DNA of 64,000 nucleotides, from assembly GCF_011926545.1 (NCBI RefSeq), contig NZ_JAATIT010000002.1, positions 186,001 through 250,000 on the forward strand, read 5' to 3'. This document shows, in pieces, positions 55,971 through 64,000 of this stretch (positions are counted from its first letter, which is position 1; each line of letters begins with the position of its first letter). Position numbers and translations under genes: made by a program. The notes under the pieces were generated by a model. That model searched no databases. It was not told the origin of the DNA and was given only the letters and a program-made list of their open reading frames with translations. This stretch comes from Sphingopyxis italica (lineage in GTDB: Bacteria > Pseudomonadota > Alphaproteobacteria > Sphingomonadales > Sphingomonadaceae).

Positions 55971-56891
55971 TCAGATCTCCGGCAGGAAATCGGGAACCGA
56001 CAGGTAACGCTCGCCCGTGTCGTAGTTGAAACCGAGCACGCGGCTACCCGGCGGAAGCTCGGCGAGCTTCTGATCGATCGCGGCGAGCGTCGCGCCCGAC
56101 GAGATGCCGATGAGCATGCCTTCGTCGGTCGCGGCGCGAAGCGCCCATTGCTTGGCGTCGGCGGCCTCGACCTTGATCACGCCGTCGAGCAGGTCGGTGT
56201 GGAGGTTGCGCGGGATGAAGCCGGCGCCGAGGCCCTGAATCGGGTGCGGTCCGGGCTGGCCGCCCGAAATGACGGGAGACAGGGTCGGCTCGACCGCAAA
56301 GACCTTGAGGTTCGGCCAATGTTCCTTGAGGAACTGCGCAACGCCGGTGATATGGCCGCCGGTGCCGACGCCGGTGATCAGCACGTCGATCGGCGTGTCC
56401 TTGAAATCGGCGAGGATTTCGGGGCCCGTGGTGCGGACATGGACGTCGATGTTCGCGTCATTTTCGAACTGCTGCGGCATCCAGGCGCCCGGCGTCGTCT
56501 CGACAAGCTCGATCGCGCGTTCGATCGCGCCCTTCATGCCCTTTTCGCGCGGCGTCAGGTCGAAGGTCGCGCCATAGGCGAGCATCAGCCGCCGGCGCTC
56601 GATCGACATGCTTTCGGGCATGACGAGGATGAGCTTGTAGCCCTTGACCGCGGCGGCCATCGCGAGGCCGATGCCGGTGTTGCCCGACGTCGGCTCGACG
56701 ATGGTGCCGCCGGCTTTCAGGCTGCCGTCGCGTTCGGCCGCCTCGATCATCGCGAGGCCGATGCGATCCTTGATCGACCCGCCGGGATTGCTGCGTTCGG
56801 ACTTTATCCAGACTTCGGCGTCGGGGAACAGTTTGGCCATGCGAATGTGCGGCGTGTTCCCGATGGTATCGAGGATCGAATTGGCTTTCAT
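55971..56891 (-). CDS. cysK: Cysteine synthase A
   Basis: The 306-residue PLP enzyme makes cysteine from O-acetylserine and sulfide. PLP lysine is in [20 protein letters not shown], the substrate loop in [18 protein letters not shown], and the phosphate-binding loop in [17 protein letters not shown]. The C-terminus has [11 protein letters not shown]. The length is normal. Its ATG overlaps the stop of the RBBP9-like gene (ATGA), so the two are coupled. Confidence 0.96.
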   Translation of the reverse strand: MKANSILDTIGNTPHIRMAKLFPDAEVWIKSERSNPGGSIKDRIGLAMIEAAERDGSLKAGGTIVEPTSGNTGIGLAMAAAVKGYKLILVMPESMSIERRRLMLAYGATFDLTPREKGMKGAIERAIELVETTPGAWMPQQFENDANIDVHVRTTGPEILADFKDTPIDVLITGVGTGGHITGVAQFLKEHWPNLKVFAVEPTLSPVISGGQPGPHPIQGLGAGFIPRNLHTDLLDGVIKVEAADAKQWALRAATDEGMLIGISSGATLAAIDQKLAELPPGSRVLGFNYDTGERYLSVPDFLPEI

Positions 56892-57556
56892 GATCGGTGC
56901 GCTCTTTCCTTGAATTCGAACCGCGGGTCGCGGCGGACGCGATTTGACCAGTCCCCGGCGCGCAGCCAGAGTGCCTCATCCGCCAGCGCCGGCGTCGGTG
57001 CGGGTTGTAACGAGGCGAGCAGATACTGTCCATAAGGCCAGTCCCCGATCCCCGAGTCGGCGTTGATATGACCGAAGGGACCGGCGTTGACGAAGCGCGC
57101 GTCCCAGCGCCGCGAGAGGCGCCATACATGGGCGGTCTTGGCATAAGGATCGTCGTCGCTGGCGACGACGATCGTCGGTACGCGCGACGTGAAGGAAGGC
57201 GAGTCGGCAAAGCTCAGCGCGCCATGTTCGTGCCGCAACCGGCCGAGATCGGGCGGTGCGACGAGCAACGCGCCGGCGATACGCGTCCGCGTCAGCGCGC
57301 TGGCGCCGGCGAACCAATGCGCAAAGGCATGGCAGCCGAGGCTGTGGGCGGCGACGAGCACGGGTTCGCTCTCCGCCTCGATCGCCGCGGCGATTTGGCG
57401 CACCCATTCATTCTTGTCGGGATTGTCCCAGCTGCCGAGTTCGACTCGTTCGCTATGGGGGAATTTATGTTCCCACAGGCTTTGCCAGTGAGTCGGGCCG
57501 CTGTTGTTAAGGCCCGGAATCGTGAGGATCTTATGACGGATTATCGCGCTGTGCAT
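56888..57556 (-). CDS. RBBP9/YdeN-type alpha/beta serine hydrolase
   Basis: The 222-residue protein has the RBBP9 pattern: [20 protein letters not shown] at the N-terminus, nucleophile [14 protein letters not shown], acid in VASDDDPYA, and histidine in [16 protein letters not shown]. The order of catalytic residues is complete. The substrate is unknown. It precedes cysK with a coupled overlap, hinting at a shared physiological setting. The AT-rich stretch upstream (57600-57645, TAACTCAACAAATTAAATTG) probably holds its promoter. Confidence 0.9.
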   Translation of the reverse strand: MHSAIIRHKILTIPGLNNSGPTHWQSLWEHKFPHSERVELGSWDNPDKNEWVRQIAAAIEAESEPVLVAAHSLGCHAFAHWFAGASALTRTRIAGALLVAPPDLGRLRHEHGALSFADSPSFTSRVPTIVVASDDDPYAKTAHVWRLSRRWDARFVNAGPFGHINADSGIGDWPYGQYLLASLQPAPTPALADEALWLRAGDWSNRVRRDPRFEFKERAHRS

Positions 57557-57682
57557 GACGGTTTCTCCATTGAGGGGGCAAGGGGGAACCGCGGTGACGG
57601 GTTGGGAATAGATAACTCAACAAATTAAATTGACAATAGGTTTTGGACGGAACGAGCGCGTGGGACGGCAAATGGTTTGACC

Positions 57683-58996
57683 CTATTGCTTGCTTTGTCT
57701 GAACTGCGGTTCGAAGGTGCGCGCGCGCCGGAGTTCGGGAAATAGCCAGGCCCAAAGCGCGGTCACGCCGATCGCGCCGGCACCGCCGATGACGACCGCC
57801 CCGATGGGCCCGAGCGCCGCGGCCATCGCGCCGGCGCGCATTTCGCCCAATTCGTTCGAAGCCGAAATGGCGAGCCCCGAGGCGGCGCTGACCCGCCCGC
57901 GCATGTGGTCGGGCGTGTTGAGCTGGATCAGCGTGCCGCGCACGAACACCGAGAACATGTCGGCCGCGCCCATGACCACGAGCACGCCGAGCGACAGCAA
58001 GAGATTGGTCGAGAAGCCGAACACCACCGTCCCGGCGCCGAACACCGCAACCGCCCAGAGCATCTTCACGCCGACATTGCGTTCGATCGGGCGGATGGCG
58101 AGGCCGACGGCGACGGCGACCGACCCGAAGGCGACGGCGGTGCGCATCAATCCCGCGCCTTCGGCTCCCGCGTGCAATATGTCGCGGGCGAAGACGGGGA
58201 ACATCGCGGTCGCGCCGGCGAGCAGCACCGCGAACAGGTCGAGGGTGATTGTACCGAGCAGGAAACGCTCGACCCACACGAATTGCAGCCCGTCGACCAT
58301 CTCGCGGAGCGGGTGACGGCGGACTTCGGCGGGCGGGGGCAGAACCTGCCGCACGCGGCTCAGCGTGAAGGCCGAGATGGCGAGGAGGATGGCCGAGAAG
58401 ACATACACCGACCCCGGATGCGCGGCATAGATAAGCCCGCCCGCCGCGGGGCCGATCACCGACGCCGATTGCCACGCGATGCTGCTCATCGCGATCGCGC
58501 GCGGCAACACCGCGGGGGGCACGATGTTGGGCGCGATCGCGCTCATGGCGGGCCCGGAAAAGACGCGCGCGACGCCGTGCAGCGCGGCGAGGCCGAAGAG
58601 CAGCGGCAAGGTCAGCCCGTCGACCCAGGTGAACCAGCCGAGCGTCGCCGCGATCAGCAGGTCGATGAGGTTCGAGAAGATCGCGACGCTGCGCCGTTCG
58701 AAGCGGTCGGCCGCCCAGCCGGCGACGGGGGTCAGGATCGCGAGCGGGACGAACTGAAAGAGGCCGAGCAGCCCGAGCTGGAACGATGCTTCCTTGATCG
58801 ACATGCCATAGTCGGAGCGCGCGGTGTCATAGAGCTGGTAGCCGATCACGACGACCATCGCGATCGTCGCCATCACCGCGGTGAAACGCGCGAGCCAGAA
58901 ATAGCGGAAGTCGGGGAAGCTGAGCGGGGAGGGGGCTTTGGGCGTCGCCGCCGGCATCACCGGTTCTTCGCCTTCGGGGGGAGGGATCGTCGCCAT
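57683..58996 (-). CDS. MFS transporter (enterobactin-exporter-like MFS_3 type)
   Basis: The 437-residue protein has twelve hydrophobic segments. Signatures of the MFS_3 / MdtG-like branch are present: FRYFWLARFTAVMATIAMVVVIGYQLYD at helix 1 and PVAGWAADRFERRSVAIFSN in the loop after helix 2 (motif A). The N-terminus is cytoplasmic and Pro-rich. It probably exports small molecules; the substrate is unknown. Single gene. Confidence 0.92.
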   Translation of the reverse strand: MATIPPPEGEEPVMPAATPKAPSPLSFPDFRYFWLARFTAVMATIAMVVVIGYQLYDTARSDYGMSIKEASFQLGLLGLFQFVPLAILTPVAGWAADRFERRSVAIFSNLIDLLIAATLGWFTWVDGLTLPLLFGLAALHGVARVFSGPAMSAIAPNIVPPAVLPRAIAMSSIAWQSASVIGPAAGGLIYAAHPGSVYVFSAILLAISAFTLSRVRQVLPPPAEVRRHPLREMVDGLQFVWVERFLLGTITLDLFAVLLAGATAMFPVFARDILHAGAEGAGLMRTAVAFGSVAVAVGLAIRPIERNVGVKMLWAVAVFGAGTVVFGFSTNLLLSLGVLVVMGAADMFSVFVRGTLIQLNTPDHMRGRVSAASGLAISASNELGEMRAGAMAAALGPIGAVVIGGAGAIGVTALWAWLFPELRRARTFEPQFRQSKQ

Positions 58997-59124
58997 CGCC
59001 CTTCGCCCTAGCTCGCTTTTCGATGCTGTCCAGATGGCATGGCCGTGTCGTTCGTCGATTATAGGGTGTCATCGGCCGGAGCGGCTGGCAGAAACGCGCC
59101 ATCACTATCGGGGAGATACCGGAA

Positions 59125-60846
59125 ATGACTCGCAAATTCACTCGTTTCGGCGGCGCCGCCATGGCCGCGACGCTGCTCGCGCTCACCGCCTGCAACGCAT
59201 CGGACAACAAGTCTGCAACGGCACCAAGCGCCACGTCATGGACCGAGTTTCGCGACAATTTCCTCGCGGGCTATTTCCCGCTCAACCCGAATTTCGCCGT
59301 CTATCAGGGCAAGCATGAGTTCGATGGGCAACTGCCCGACTGGTCGCCGGAAGGCCTCGAAAAGCAGGCCGCTTATCTTGAAAAGACGATCGCCGATGCC
59401 AAGGCGTTCGACGGCGAGATGACCGATGCCGAAACGTTCGAGCGCGACTATCTGATCCATGTCGCGCAGGGCCAGCTCTTCTTCCTGCGCGACACCGATT
59501 TCGCGCAGAAGAACCCGGCTTTCTACACCGGCGCGCTCGATCCCAATGTCTATATCGCGCGTCCTTACGCTGACGCGACAACGCGGATGAAGGCGTTCAT
59601 CGCCTATGCCGAAAAGGTCCCGGCGGCGGCGGCGCAGATCAAGGCGAATTTGAAGCTGCCGCTGCCCGCAACCTTCGTGAAATATGGCACCGCCGGATTC
59701 GGCGGCTTCGCTGATTATTACAAGGGCGACGCCAAGGCAGCGTTCGCATCGGTCAAGGACGAGGCGCTGCAGAAGCAATTCGACGAGGCGGCCGCGAAGG
59801 CGGGCGCGGCGATGACCGACCTTGCCGAATATGTCGGATCGCAGCCGGGGACGGCGGATGGCTATGCGCTGGGCGCCGATAAATTCGCGAAGATGATTCT
59901 GACCAACGAGGGCGTCGACACCCCGCTCGCCGAACTCGAGCGTATCGGCCGGGCCGACCTCAAGCGCAACCAGGACGCGCTGAAAGCCGCCTGCGCGACC
60001 TATGCCGCGGGCATGACGATCGCCGACTGCATGAAGAAGATGAATTCGGACAAGCCCGAGGGCGGCCCGGTGGCCGAGGCGCGGCGCCAGCTGCCCGTGC
60101 TTCGCGCCTTTCTGGTCGAGAAGGATATCGTGACGATCCCCGGCACCGAACAGGCGCAGGTCGAGGAGTCGCCGCCCTATAACCGGCAGAACAGCGCCTA
60201 TATCGATATTCCGGGTCCGTATGAGAAAGGCCTGCCGTCGGTCTATTATATCTCGCCGCCCGATCCGGCGTGGGACCAGGCGACGCAGGATGCGTTCATT
60301 CCGGGCAAGAAGGATTTGCTCTTCACCTCGGTCCACGAGGTCTGGCCGGGGCATTTCCTGAACTTCCTCCATTCGAACCGCGCCGAGAGCATCTTCGGCA
60401 AGCTGTTCGTCGGCTACGCCTTTGCCGAGGGCTGGGCGCATTATACCGAGGAGATGATGTGGGAAGCGGGACTGGGCGAAGGCGACCTCGAAACGCACAT
60501 CGGCCAGCTGTCGAACGCGCTGCTGCGCGATTGCCGCTATATTTCGGCGATCGGTCTGCACACGCAGGGCATGACGGTCGCGGAATCGGAAAAGCTGTTC
60601 AAGGAACAATGCTATCAGGACGAAGGCAACGCCCGGCAACAGGCGGCGCGCGGCACTTATGATCCCGCCTATCTCAACTATACGATGGGCAAGCTGATGA
60701 TCCGCAAGCTGCGCGAGGATTGGACGAAGGGCGACCGGACGAAGTGGAAAGCCTTCCACGACGAGTTCCTGTCATACGGCGGCCCGCCGATCCCGATGGT
60801 CCGCGCCGCGATGATGAAGGAGGACGCGCCGAAGGCGGTGTTCTAG
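59125..60846 (+). CDS. DUF885 family metallopeptidase-like lipoprotein
   Basis: The 573-residue protein has a lipoprotein-type signal (lipobox LTAC, Cys near residue 19). The DUF885 core includes FTSVHEVWPGHFLNFLH, whose HExxxGH-like arrangement and a later GWAHYTEEMMWEAG glutamate suggest a zinc peptidase-type site, and ends in PAYLNYTMGKLMIRKLREDW. Family members are uncharacterised, probably carboxypeptidase-like. GC content and codon use are normal. It is divergent from the MFS gene. Confidence 0.9.
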   Translation: MTRKFTRFGGAAMAATLLALTACNASDNKSATAPSATSWTEFRDNFLAGYFPLNPNFAVYQGKHEFDGQLPDWSPEGLEKQAAYLEKTIADAKAFDGEMTDAETFERDYLIHVAQGQLFFLRDTDFAQKNPAFYTGALDPNVYIARPYADATTRMKAFIAYAEKVPAAAAQIKANLKLPLPATFVKYGTAGFGGFADYYKGDAKAAFASVKDEALQKQFDEAAAKAGAAMTDLAEYVGSQPGTADGYALGADKFAKMILTNEGVDTPLAELERIGRADLKRNQDALKAACATYAAGMTIADCMKKMNSDKPEGGPVAEARRQLPVLRAFLVEKDIVTIPGTEQAQVEESPPYNRQNSAYIDIPGPYEKGLPSVYYISPPDPAWDQATQDAFIPGKKDLLFTSVHEVWPGHFLNFLHSNRAESIFGKLFVGYAFAEGWAHYTEEMMWEAGLGEGDLETHIGQLSNALLRDCRYISAIGLHTQGMTVAESEKLFKEQCYQDEGNARQQAARGTYDPAYLNYTMGKLMIRKLREDWTKGDRTKWKAFHDEFLSYGGPPIPMVRAAMMKEDAPKAVF

Positions 60847-60868
60847 AGCAAAGCAGGCTAAATATGAG

Positions 60869-60955
60869 CCGTTCGCCCTGAGCTGGTCGAAGGGCCGTTC
60901 TTTCTTTGCGACGTTGAAGAAAAGGACGGTGCTTCGACAAGCTCAGCACAAACGG
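60869..60955 (+). repeat. Intergenic palindromic repeat, same family as 12336-12394
   Basis: Arms CCTGAGCTGGTCGAAG and CTTCGACAAGCTCAG in inverted orientation with a roughly 40-base spacer, between convergent genes. CGTTCGCCC / ACAAACGG flanks also pair in part. Confidence 0.85.
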
Positions 60956-60988
60956 ATTGGGCGGTGTGGCGGATAGGCGCCGTGCCGC

Positions 60989-62290
60989 TCAGTTCGTGGG
61001 CGCGCGCAGGCGTGCAACGAAGAAGCCGTCGAGACCGCCCGCGTCGGCGAGCAGGCCGGGGAGGGTGCGGACGAATCCGCCATCGTCGGGCCCGATCGCG
61101 TCGGGAAGTTCGTCGGCCCGGACGGGGTCGACGGTCCAATCCTTGTTCCTGTCGAGGAACGCCGCGATCTGATTCTCTCCCTCGGCGCGTTCGAGCGAAC
61201 AGGTGGCATAGACCAGCGTCCCGCCGGGTTTGACCCAGCGCGCCGCGCGCGCCAGCAGATCGGCCTGAAGGGCGGCCATGTCGGCAATCTGCCGCGCTTC
61301 GATGCGATGGAGCACATCGGGGTGGCGGCGGAAGATGCCCGTCGCCGAGCAGGGCGCGTCGAGGAGGATCGCATCGACCGGCGCGCCGGGCTCCCACGAG
61401 CGGATATCGCCCTGCACGATCTCGGCCGAGAGCCCCGTGCGCTCCATGTTGGCGCGCAGCCGTTCGAGCCGCTTGGCGCTGGCATCGACGGCAATGACAT
61501 CCCAGCCCCCAGCGGCGAGCTGCATCGTCTTGCCGCCGGGCGCGGCGCAGAGATCGAGCACCGTCCGGCCTTCGCCGGCGCCCAGCAATCGCGCGGGGAG
61601 GCTGGCGGCCAGATCCTGCACCCACCAGCCGCCTTCGTTGAATCCCGGCATCGCCTCGACCGCCTGACCCCGCGGCAGGCGGCGATGACGCGGCGCGAGC
61701 GACAGCGCGTCGGGCCATTCCTCGGCGCCGGGCTCGGCGGCGAAGCTGAGGTCGATCGGCGGCGGCGAACTCCAGCTCGATTCGGCGGCTTCGACCGTAT
61801 TCATGCTCCATTGTTCGGACCAGCGTTCGGCGGTGGGCAGCGGAAGCGTCGCGCGGTCGGGAAGCTGCCATTCCTCCTGCTGCGCGCGCGACAGGATCGC
61901 GTGGACGAGCCGCCGCGGACCGCCGTCGACGAGCGGCAGGGCGGTCGATACGACCGCATGGCCCGGACTTTTCAGCGCCAGCAATTGCGCCAGCGCGATC
62001 CGAAGCACGGCGCGCGACTTGACGTCGCCCGGAAGGATCTGCGCCGTCGCCCCGTCGATCAGCGCGTCGATGTCGACCATCCAGCGCATCGTTTCGGAGG
62101 CGATCGCGACGGCGAACGCGCGGTCGGCGCCGGTCAGGCCCTGCGCGGCGGCGTGCATCGCGACGTCGAGCGGATCGCCGCGCCTCAGGATCGCGTCCAC
62201 CAGGCGTAACGCCGCGCGGCGCGGCGCCATGCCCGGCGGATCGGCCTCGCCGGGCGAACGGCGGCGGCGCGGGGGGCGGCGATCAGCCAT
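60989..62290 (-). CDS. rsmB: RsmB-type 16S rRNA (cytosine-C5) methyltransferase
   Basis: The 433-residue protein joins an N-terminal NusB-like RNA-binding domain (about 25-140, RRAALRLVDAILRRGDPLD) to a SAM-dependent NOL1/NOP2/Sun domain: VLDLCAAPGGKTMQLAA, LDAPCSATGIFRRHPDVLHR and VYATCSLERAEGENQ with the two catalytic cysteines. It methylates C967-type positions in 16S rRNA. Slightly short central region compared with E. coli RsmB. Divergent from the DUF1674 gene. Confidence 0.92.
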   Translation of the reverse strand: MADRRPPRRRRSPGEADPPGMAPRRAALRLVDAILRRGDPLDVAMHAAAQGLTGADRAFAVAIASETMRWMVDIDALIDGATAQILPGDVKSRAVLRIALAQLLALKSPGHAVVSTALPLVDGGPRRLVHAILSRAQQEEWQLPDRATLPLPTAERWSEQWSMNTVEAAESSWSSPPPIDLSFAAEPGAEEWPDALSLAPRHRRLPRGQAVEAMPGFNEGGWWVQDLAASLPARLLGAGEGRTVLDLCAAPGGKTMQLAAGGWDVIAVDASAKRLERLRANMERTGLSAEIVQGDIRSWEPGAPVDAILLDAPCSATGIFRRHPDVLHRIEARQIADMAALQADLLARAARWVKPGGTLVYATCSLERAEGENQIAAFLDRNKDWTVDPVRADELPDAIGPDDGGFVRTLPGLLADAGGLDGFFVARLRAPTN

Positions 62291-62342
62291 GACCGGGAAG
62301 GGCGTGGTTGGCGTGACGCATGAAAAATCCTATAATGCGGGC

Positions 62343-62555
62343 ATGACGAACGACAGCATCCCGAACCCGACCATCGGCGGAACGCCGCGCGCTGTAAAGC
62401 GTCCCGCCCATGTGACAGCGCCTGCGGGCTGGACGAACAGCGCGGTTCCGGCCCCGAGACCGGTCACGGAGGACAAGGCCGAGGACCAGCCCGGCGGGCG
62501 CAACCCGGTGCGCTATGGCGATTGGGAATTGAAAGGGGTCGCGGTCGATTTCTGA
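62343..62555 (+). CDS. DUF1674 protein, SDHAF4-like succinate dehydrogenase assembly factor
   Basis: The 70-residue protein has a disordered Pro-rich N-terminus and the DUF1674 C-terminal signature GGRNPVRYGDWELKGVAVDF, which matches the mitochondrial SDHAF4 (Sdh8) C-terminus. That factor helps flavinylated SdhA enter complex II. No sdh genes lie in this window. Start chosen at the ATG of MTNDSIPN. It is divergent from rsmB. Confidence 0.88.
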   Translation: MTNDSIPNPTIGGTPRAVKRPAHVTAPAGWTNSAVPAPRPVTEDKAEDQPGGRNPVRYGDWELKGVAVDF

Positions 62556-62613
62556 CCGCCGCGCCCCGATAGCCGCCCCTGCAACGGTGCAGGGGCGGCC
62601 GTAAAACTCGCCT

Positions 62614-63393
62614 TTAGGCGGCGGGCAGTTCGGTGTTCAGCGGCATCTTGCCGCTCTTGACCTGTTCGGCGAACACTTCGCGCATCAGTTGCAGCGAGAA
62701 GAGGTGCGCGAAGATCAGGCCGAGGATGCCGTTCTGCATCAGCTTGCGCAGCACGTCGCCGCGCAGTTCGCGCAGCTTGTTCTCGTCGACCATCTGGAAG
62801 CCGCGATAGACATAGGGCTTGTCATTGCCTTCCTGCTGGATCGAGACTTCGCCGTCCATCAGCAGGTCGGCCTTTTTCAGCTCTTCCATGAACATGCCGG
62901 TGCGCTGGCCGGCTTCCTCGAAATTCTTGCAGAATTCGAGCACGGCCTTGGTCTGGTCCGACGGCTGGCCGTCGACGAACAGCACATCGCCTTCGTCGAA
63001 CTTGCCGAGCGCGCCCGAGGTCGGGTCGAAGCACAGCGACAATTCTTCCGAATTGGGCTGGAGCTTGGCGAGCAGGAAGGGATAGCGGCGGATATAGGCC
63101 GGGACATAGACCGGGTTGACCAGCTTGCCGTCGTCGTCGACGAAGGTGTTGATGCCTTCATTCAAGCCCATCAGCGCGAGCGGGACAGGATTGTCGCCCG
63201 CCGAAAAGACGATCGGGAAAAAGCGGCATGCCGACACGAATTCGTCCGACGTCAGCGGGATCGCATGCTGGCCAACCAGAAATTCGGCGCTGTCGAGCGG
63301 GCGGGCGCGGAAATCGGCATGATCGACGCTCGAAAGCGGAACGAGGTCCTTGTAGAACAGCGGCAGGTTGGCAGGTGCGGGCGCAGTGGCCAT
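62614..63393 (-). CDS. SapC family protein
   Basis: The 259-residue soluble protein matches the SapC family: NLPLFYKDLVPLSSVDHADF at the N-terminus, VSACRFFPIVFSAGDNPVPLALMGLN, and a helical C-terminal segment ending LMREVFAEQVKSGKM. The family was named from S-layer-linked genes in other bacteria; in sphingomonads it often sits near tryptophan-halogenase or TonB-receptor genes, but none is next to it here. The function is unclear. Confidence 0.88.
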   Translation of the reverse strand: MATAPAPANLPLFYKDLVPLSSVDHADFRARPLDSAEFLVGQHAIPLTSDEFVSACRFFPIVFSAGDNPVPLALMGLNEGINTFVDDDGKLVNPVYVPAYIRRYPFLLAKLQPNSEELSLCFDPTSGALGKFDEGDVLFVDGQPSDQTKAVLEFCKNFEEAGQRTGMFMEELKKADLLMDGEVSIQQEGNDKPYVYRGFQMVDENKLRELRGDVLRKLMQNGILGLIFAHLFSLQLMREVFAEQVKSGKMPLNTELPAA

Positions 63394-63509
63394 GTTTCAA
63401 CTCCGGTAATGTCCCGCGGGCGGGGGGCGAAAAGGATAAAGCGCCTTATTGGCCCGCGCCGCGCGGCGCAAGGGGGCGATCGCGCCGGGCCGGCGGGCAG
63501 GACGACGCG

Positions 63510-64000
63510 TCAGGCGATCAGCTTGCCGGGATTGAGGATGCCCGCGGGATCGAGGCCGGCCTTGACGCCGCGCAGCGCCGACAGCCGCGCCGGGCTGTCG
63601 AGTTCGGCCAATATGTCGCGCTTCATCTGTCCGATGCCATGTTCGGCCGAAATCGATCCGCCGAGTTCGACAACGTGCGCATAGACGAGCCCGCTGACCG
63701 CCGCGCCATGTTCGGCGAGCCACGTGGCGCCGTCGACACCGGCGGGCGGCTGGACATGGTGATGAACGTTGCCGTCGCCCAGATGTCCGAAGGACAGCGT
63801 GCGTATCCCCGGAAAGGCGCGTTTCAGCCGGCGCGGGTTTTGCGCGATAAAGGCGGGCATCAGGTCGATCGGCACGCTGATGTCATGTTGCAGCGCGGGG
63901 CCTTCGGCGCGTTCGGCCTCGGAAATGGAATCGCGCAGCCGCCAGAAATCGTCGCTTTCGCGCTCGCTTTTGGCGATCACGACGTCGCGGATCAGCCCGG
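63510..64000 (-). CDS. FAD-linked oxidase C-terminal part (D-2-hydroxyacid dehydrogenase type; 5' end outside window)
   Basis: The frame is open to the right window edge, so only about 163 C-terminal codons are visible. They carry the substrate/metal region FGHLGDGNVHHHVQPP, the helix SAEHGIGQMKRDIL and the ending DPAGILNPGKLIA, all typical of the GlcD / D-lactate dehydrogenase (cytochrome-type) family. The FAD-binding half is missing from the window. It probably oxidises a D-2-hydroxy acid and passes electrons to the respiratory chain. Confidence 0.88.
   Translation of the reverse strand, partial: GLIRDVVIAKSERESDDFWRLRDSISEAERAEGPALQHDISVPIDLMPAFIAQNPRRLKRAFPGIRTLSFGHLGDGNVHHHVQPPAGVDGATWLAEHGAAVSGLVYAHVVELGGSISAEHGIGQMKRDILAELDSPARLSALRGVKAGLDPAGILNPGKLIA

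Overview
The window is about 64 kb of high-GC alphaproteobacterial chromosome, almost certainly from a sphingomonad (order Sphingomonadales; a Sphingopyxis-like genus is my best guess). The evidence is the full nuoA-N operon followed by birA, coaX, an RNase J gene and a DUF1467 gene, a zapA / 6S RNA / 5-formyl-THF cyclo-ligase block, a tkt-gap-pgk-class I aldolase cluster, SapC, DUF1674 and DUF885 proteins, and several families of intergenic palindromes of the kind common in this order. I see no rRNA, CRISPR array, insertion sequence or prophage. No gap between genes exceeds about 300 bases.

Layout. Positions 1-5.8 kb (minus) hold four co-directional secreted DUF11-type proteins; the last and largest runs off the left edge. 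Positions 6.0-9.2 kb hold a PerM/AI-2E transporter, tRNA-Asp, and a minus-strand block: small coiled-coil protein, zapA, a candidate 6S RNA with a near-consensus promoter, 5-FCL and DUF2842. Positions 9.3-15.2 kb (plus) carry central carbon metabolism (tkt, gap, pgk, fba) and an O-methyltransferase. Positions 15.2-20.7 kb carry a lipoprotein, thiE, an OPT transporter, efp, an inositol-phosphatase-like gene and a YbjN protein. Positions 20.9-40.1 kb form one long plus-strand operon: all fourteen nuo genes in canonical order, interrupted by five short non-nuo reading frames that are almost all translationally coupled, then birA, coaX, rnj and DUF1467.

Positions 40.4-48 kb are signalling- and envelope-like: a 784-residue membrane coiled-coil protein, a histidine-less Hpt-like protein, a secreted TPR protein, an Lrp/AsnC regulator, a histidine-kinase-like protein with a degenerate ATPase domain, and a polysaccharide deacetylase. 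Positions 48-57.6 kb hold two tRNAs (Ile2-CAT and Pro-TGG), two exopeptidases, a HEPN-like protein beside tRNA-Pro, an Ala-rich lipoprotein, EttA, a thioesterase, a cell-wall hydrolase, cysK and an RBBP9-like hydrolase. Positions 57.7-64 kb hold an MFS transporter, a DUF885 metallopeptidase-like lipoprotein, RsmB, SDHAF4-like DUF1674, SapC and the C-terminal part of a flavin-linked dehydrogenase.

Most of this is ordinary core genome. The parts I consider most worth a second look are the DUF11 secretion cluster, the repeatedly interrupted but still coupled nuo operon, the pseudo-Hpt and degenerate-kinase proteins near the giant coiled-coil protein, and the lone HEPN-like protein next to tRNA-Pro. 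All calls come from reading the sequence; no database search was possible.
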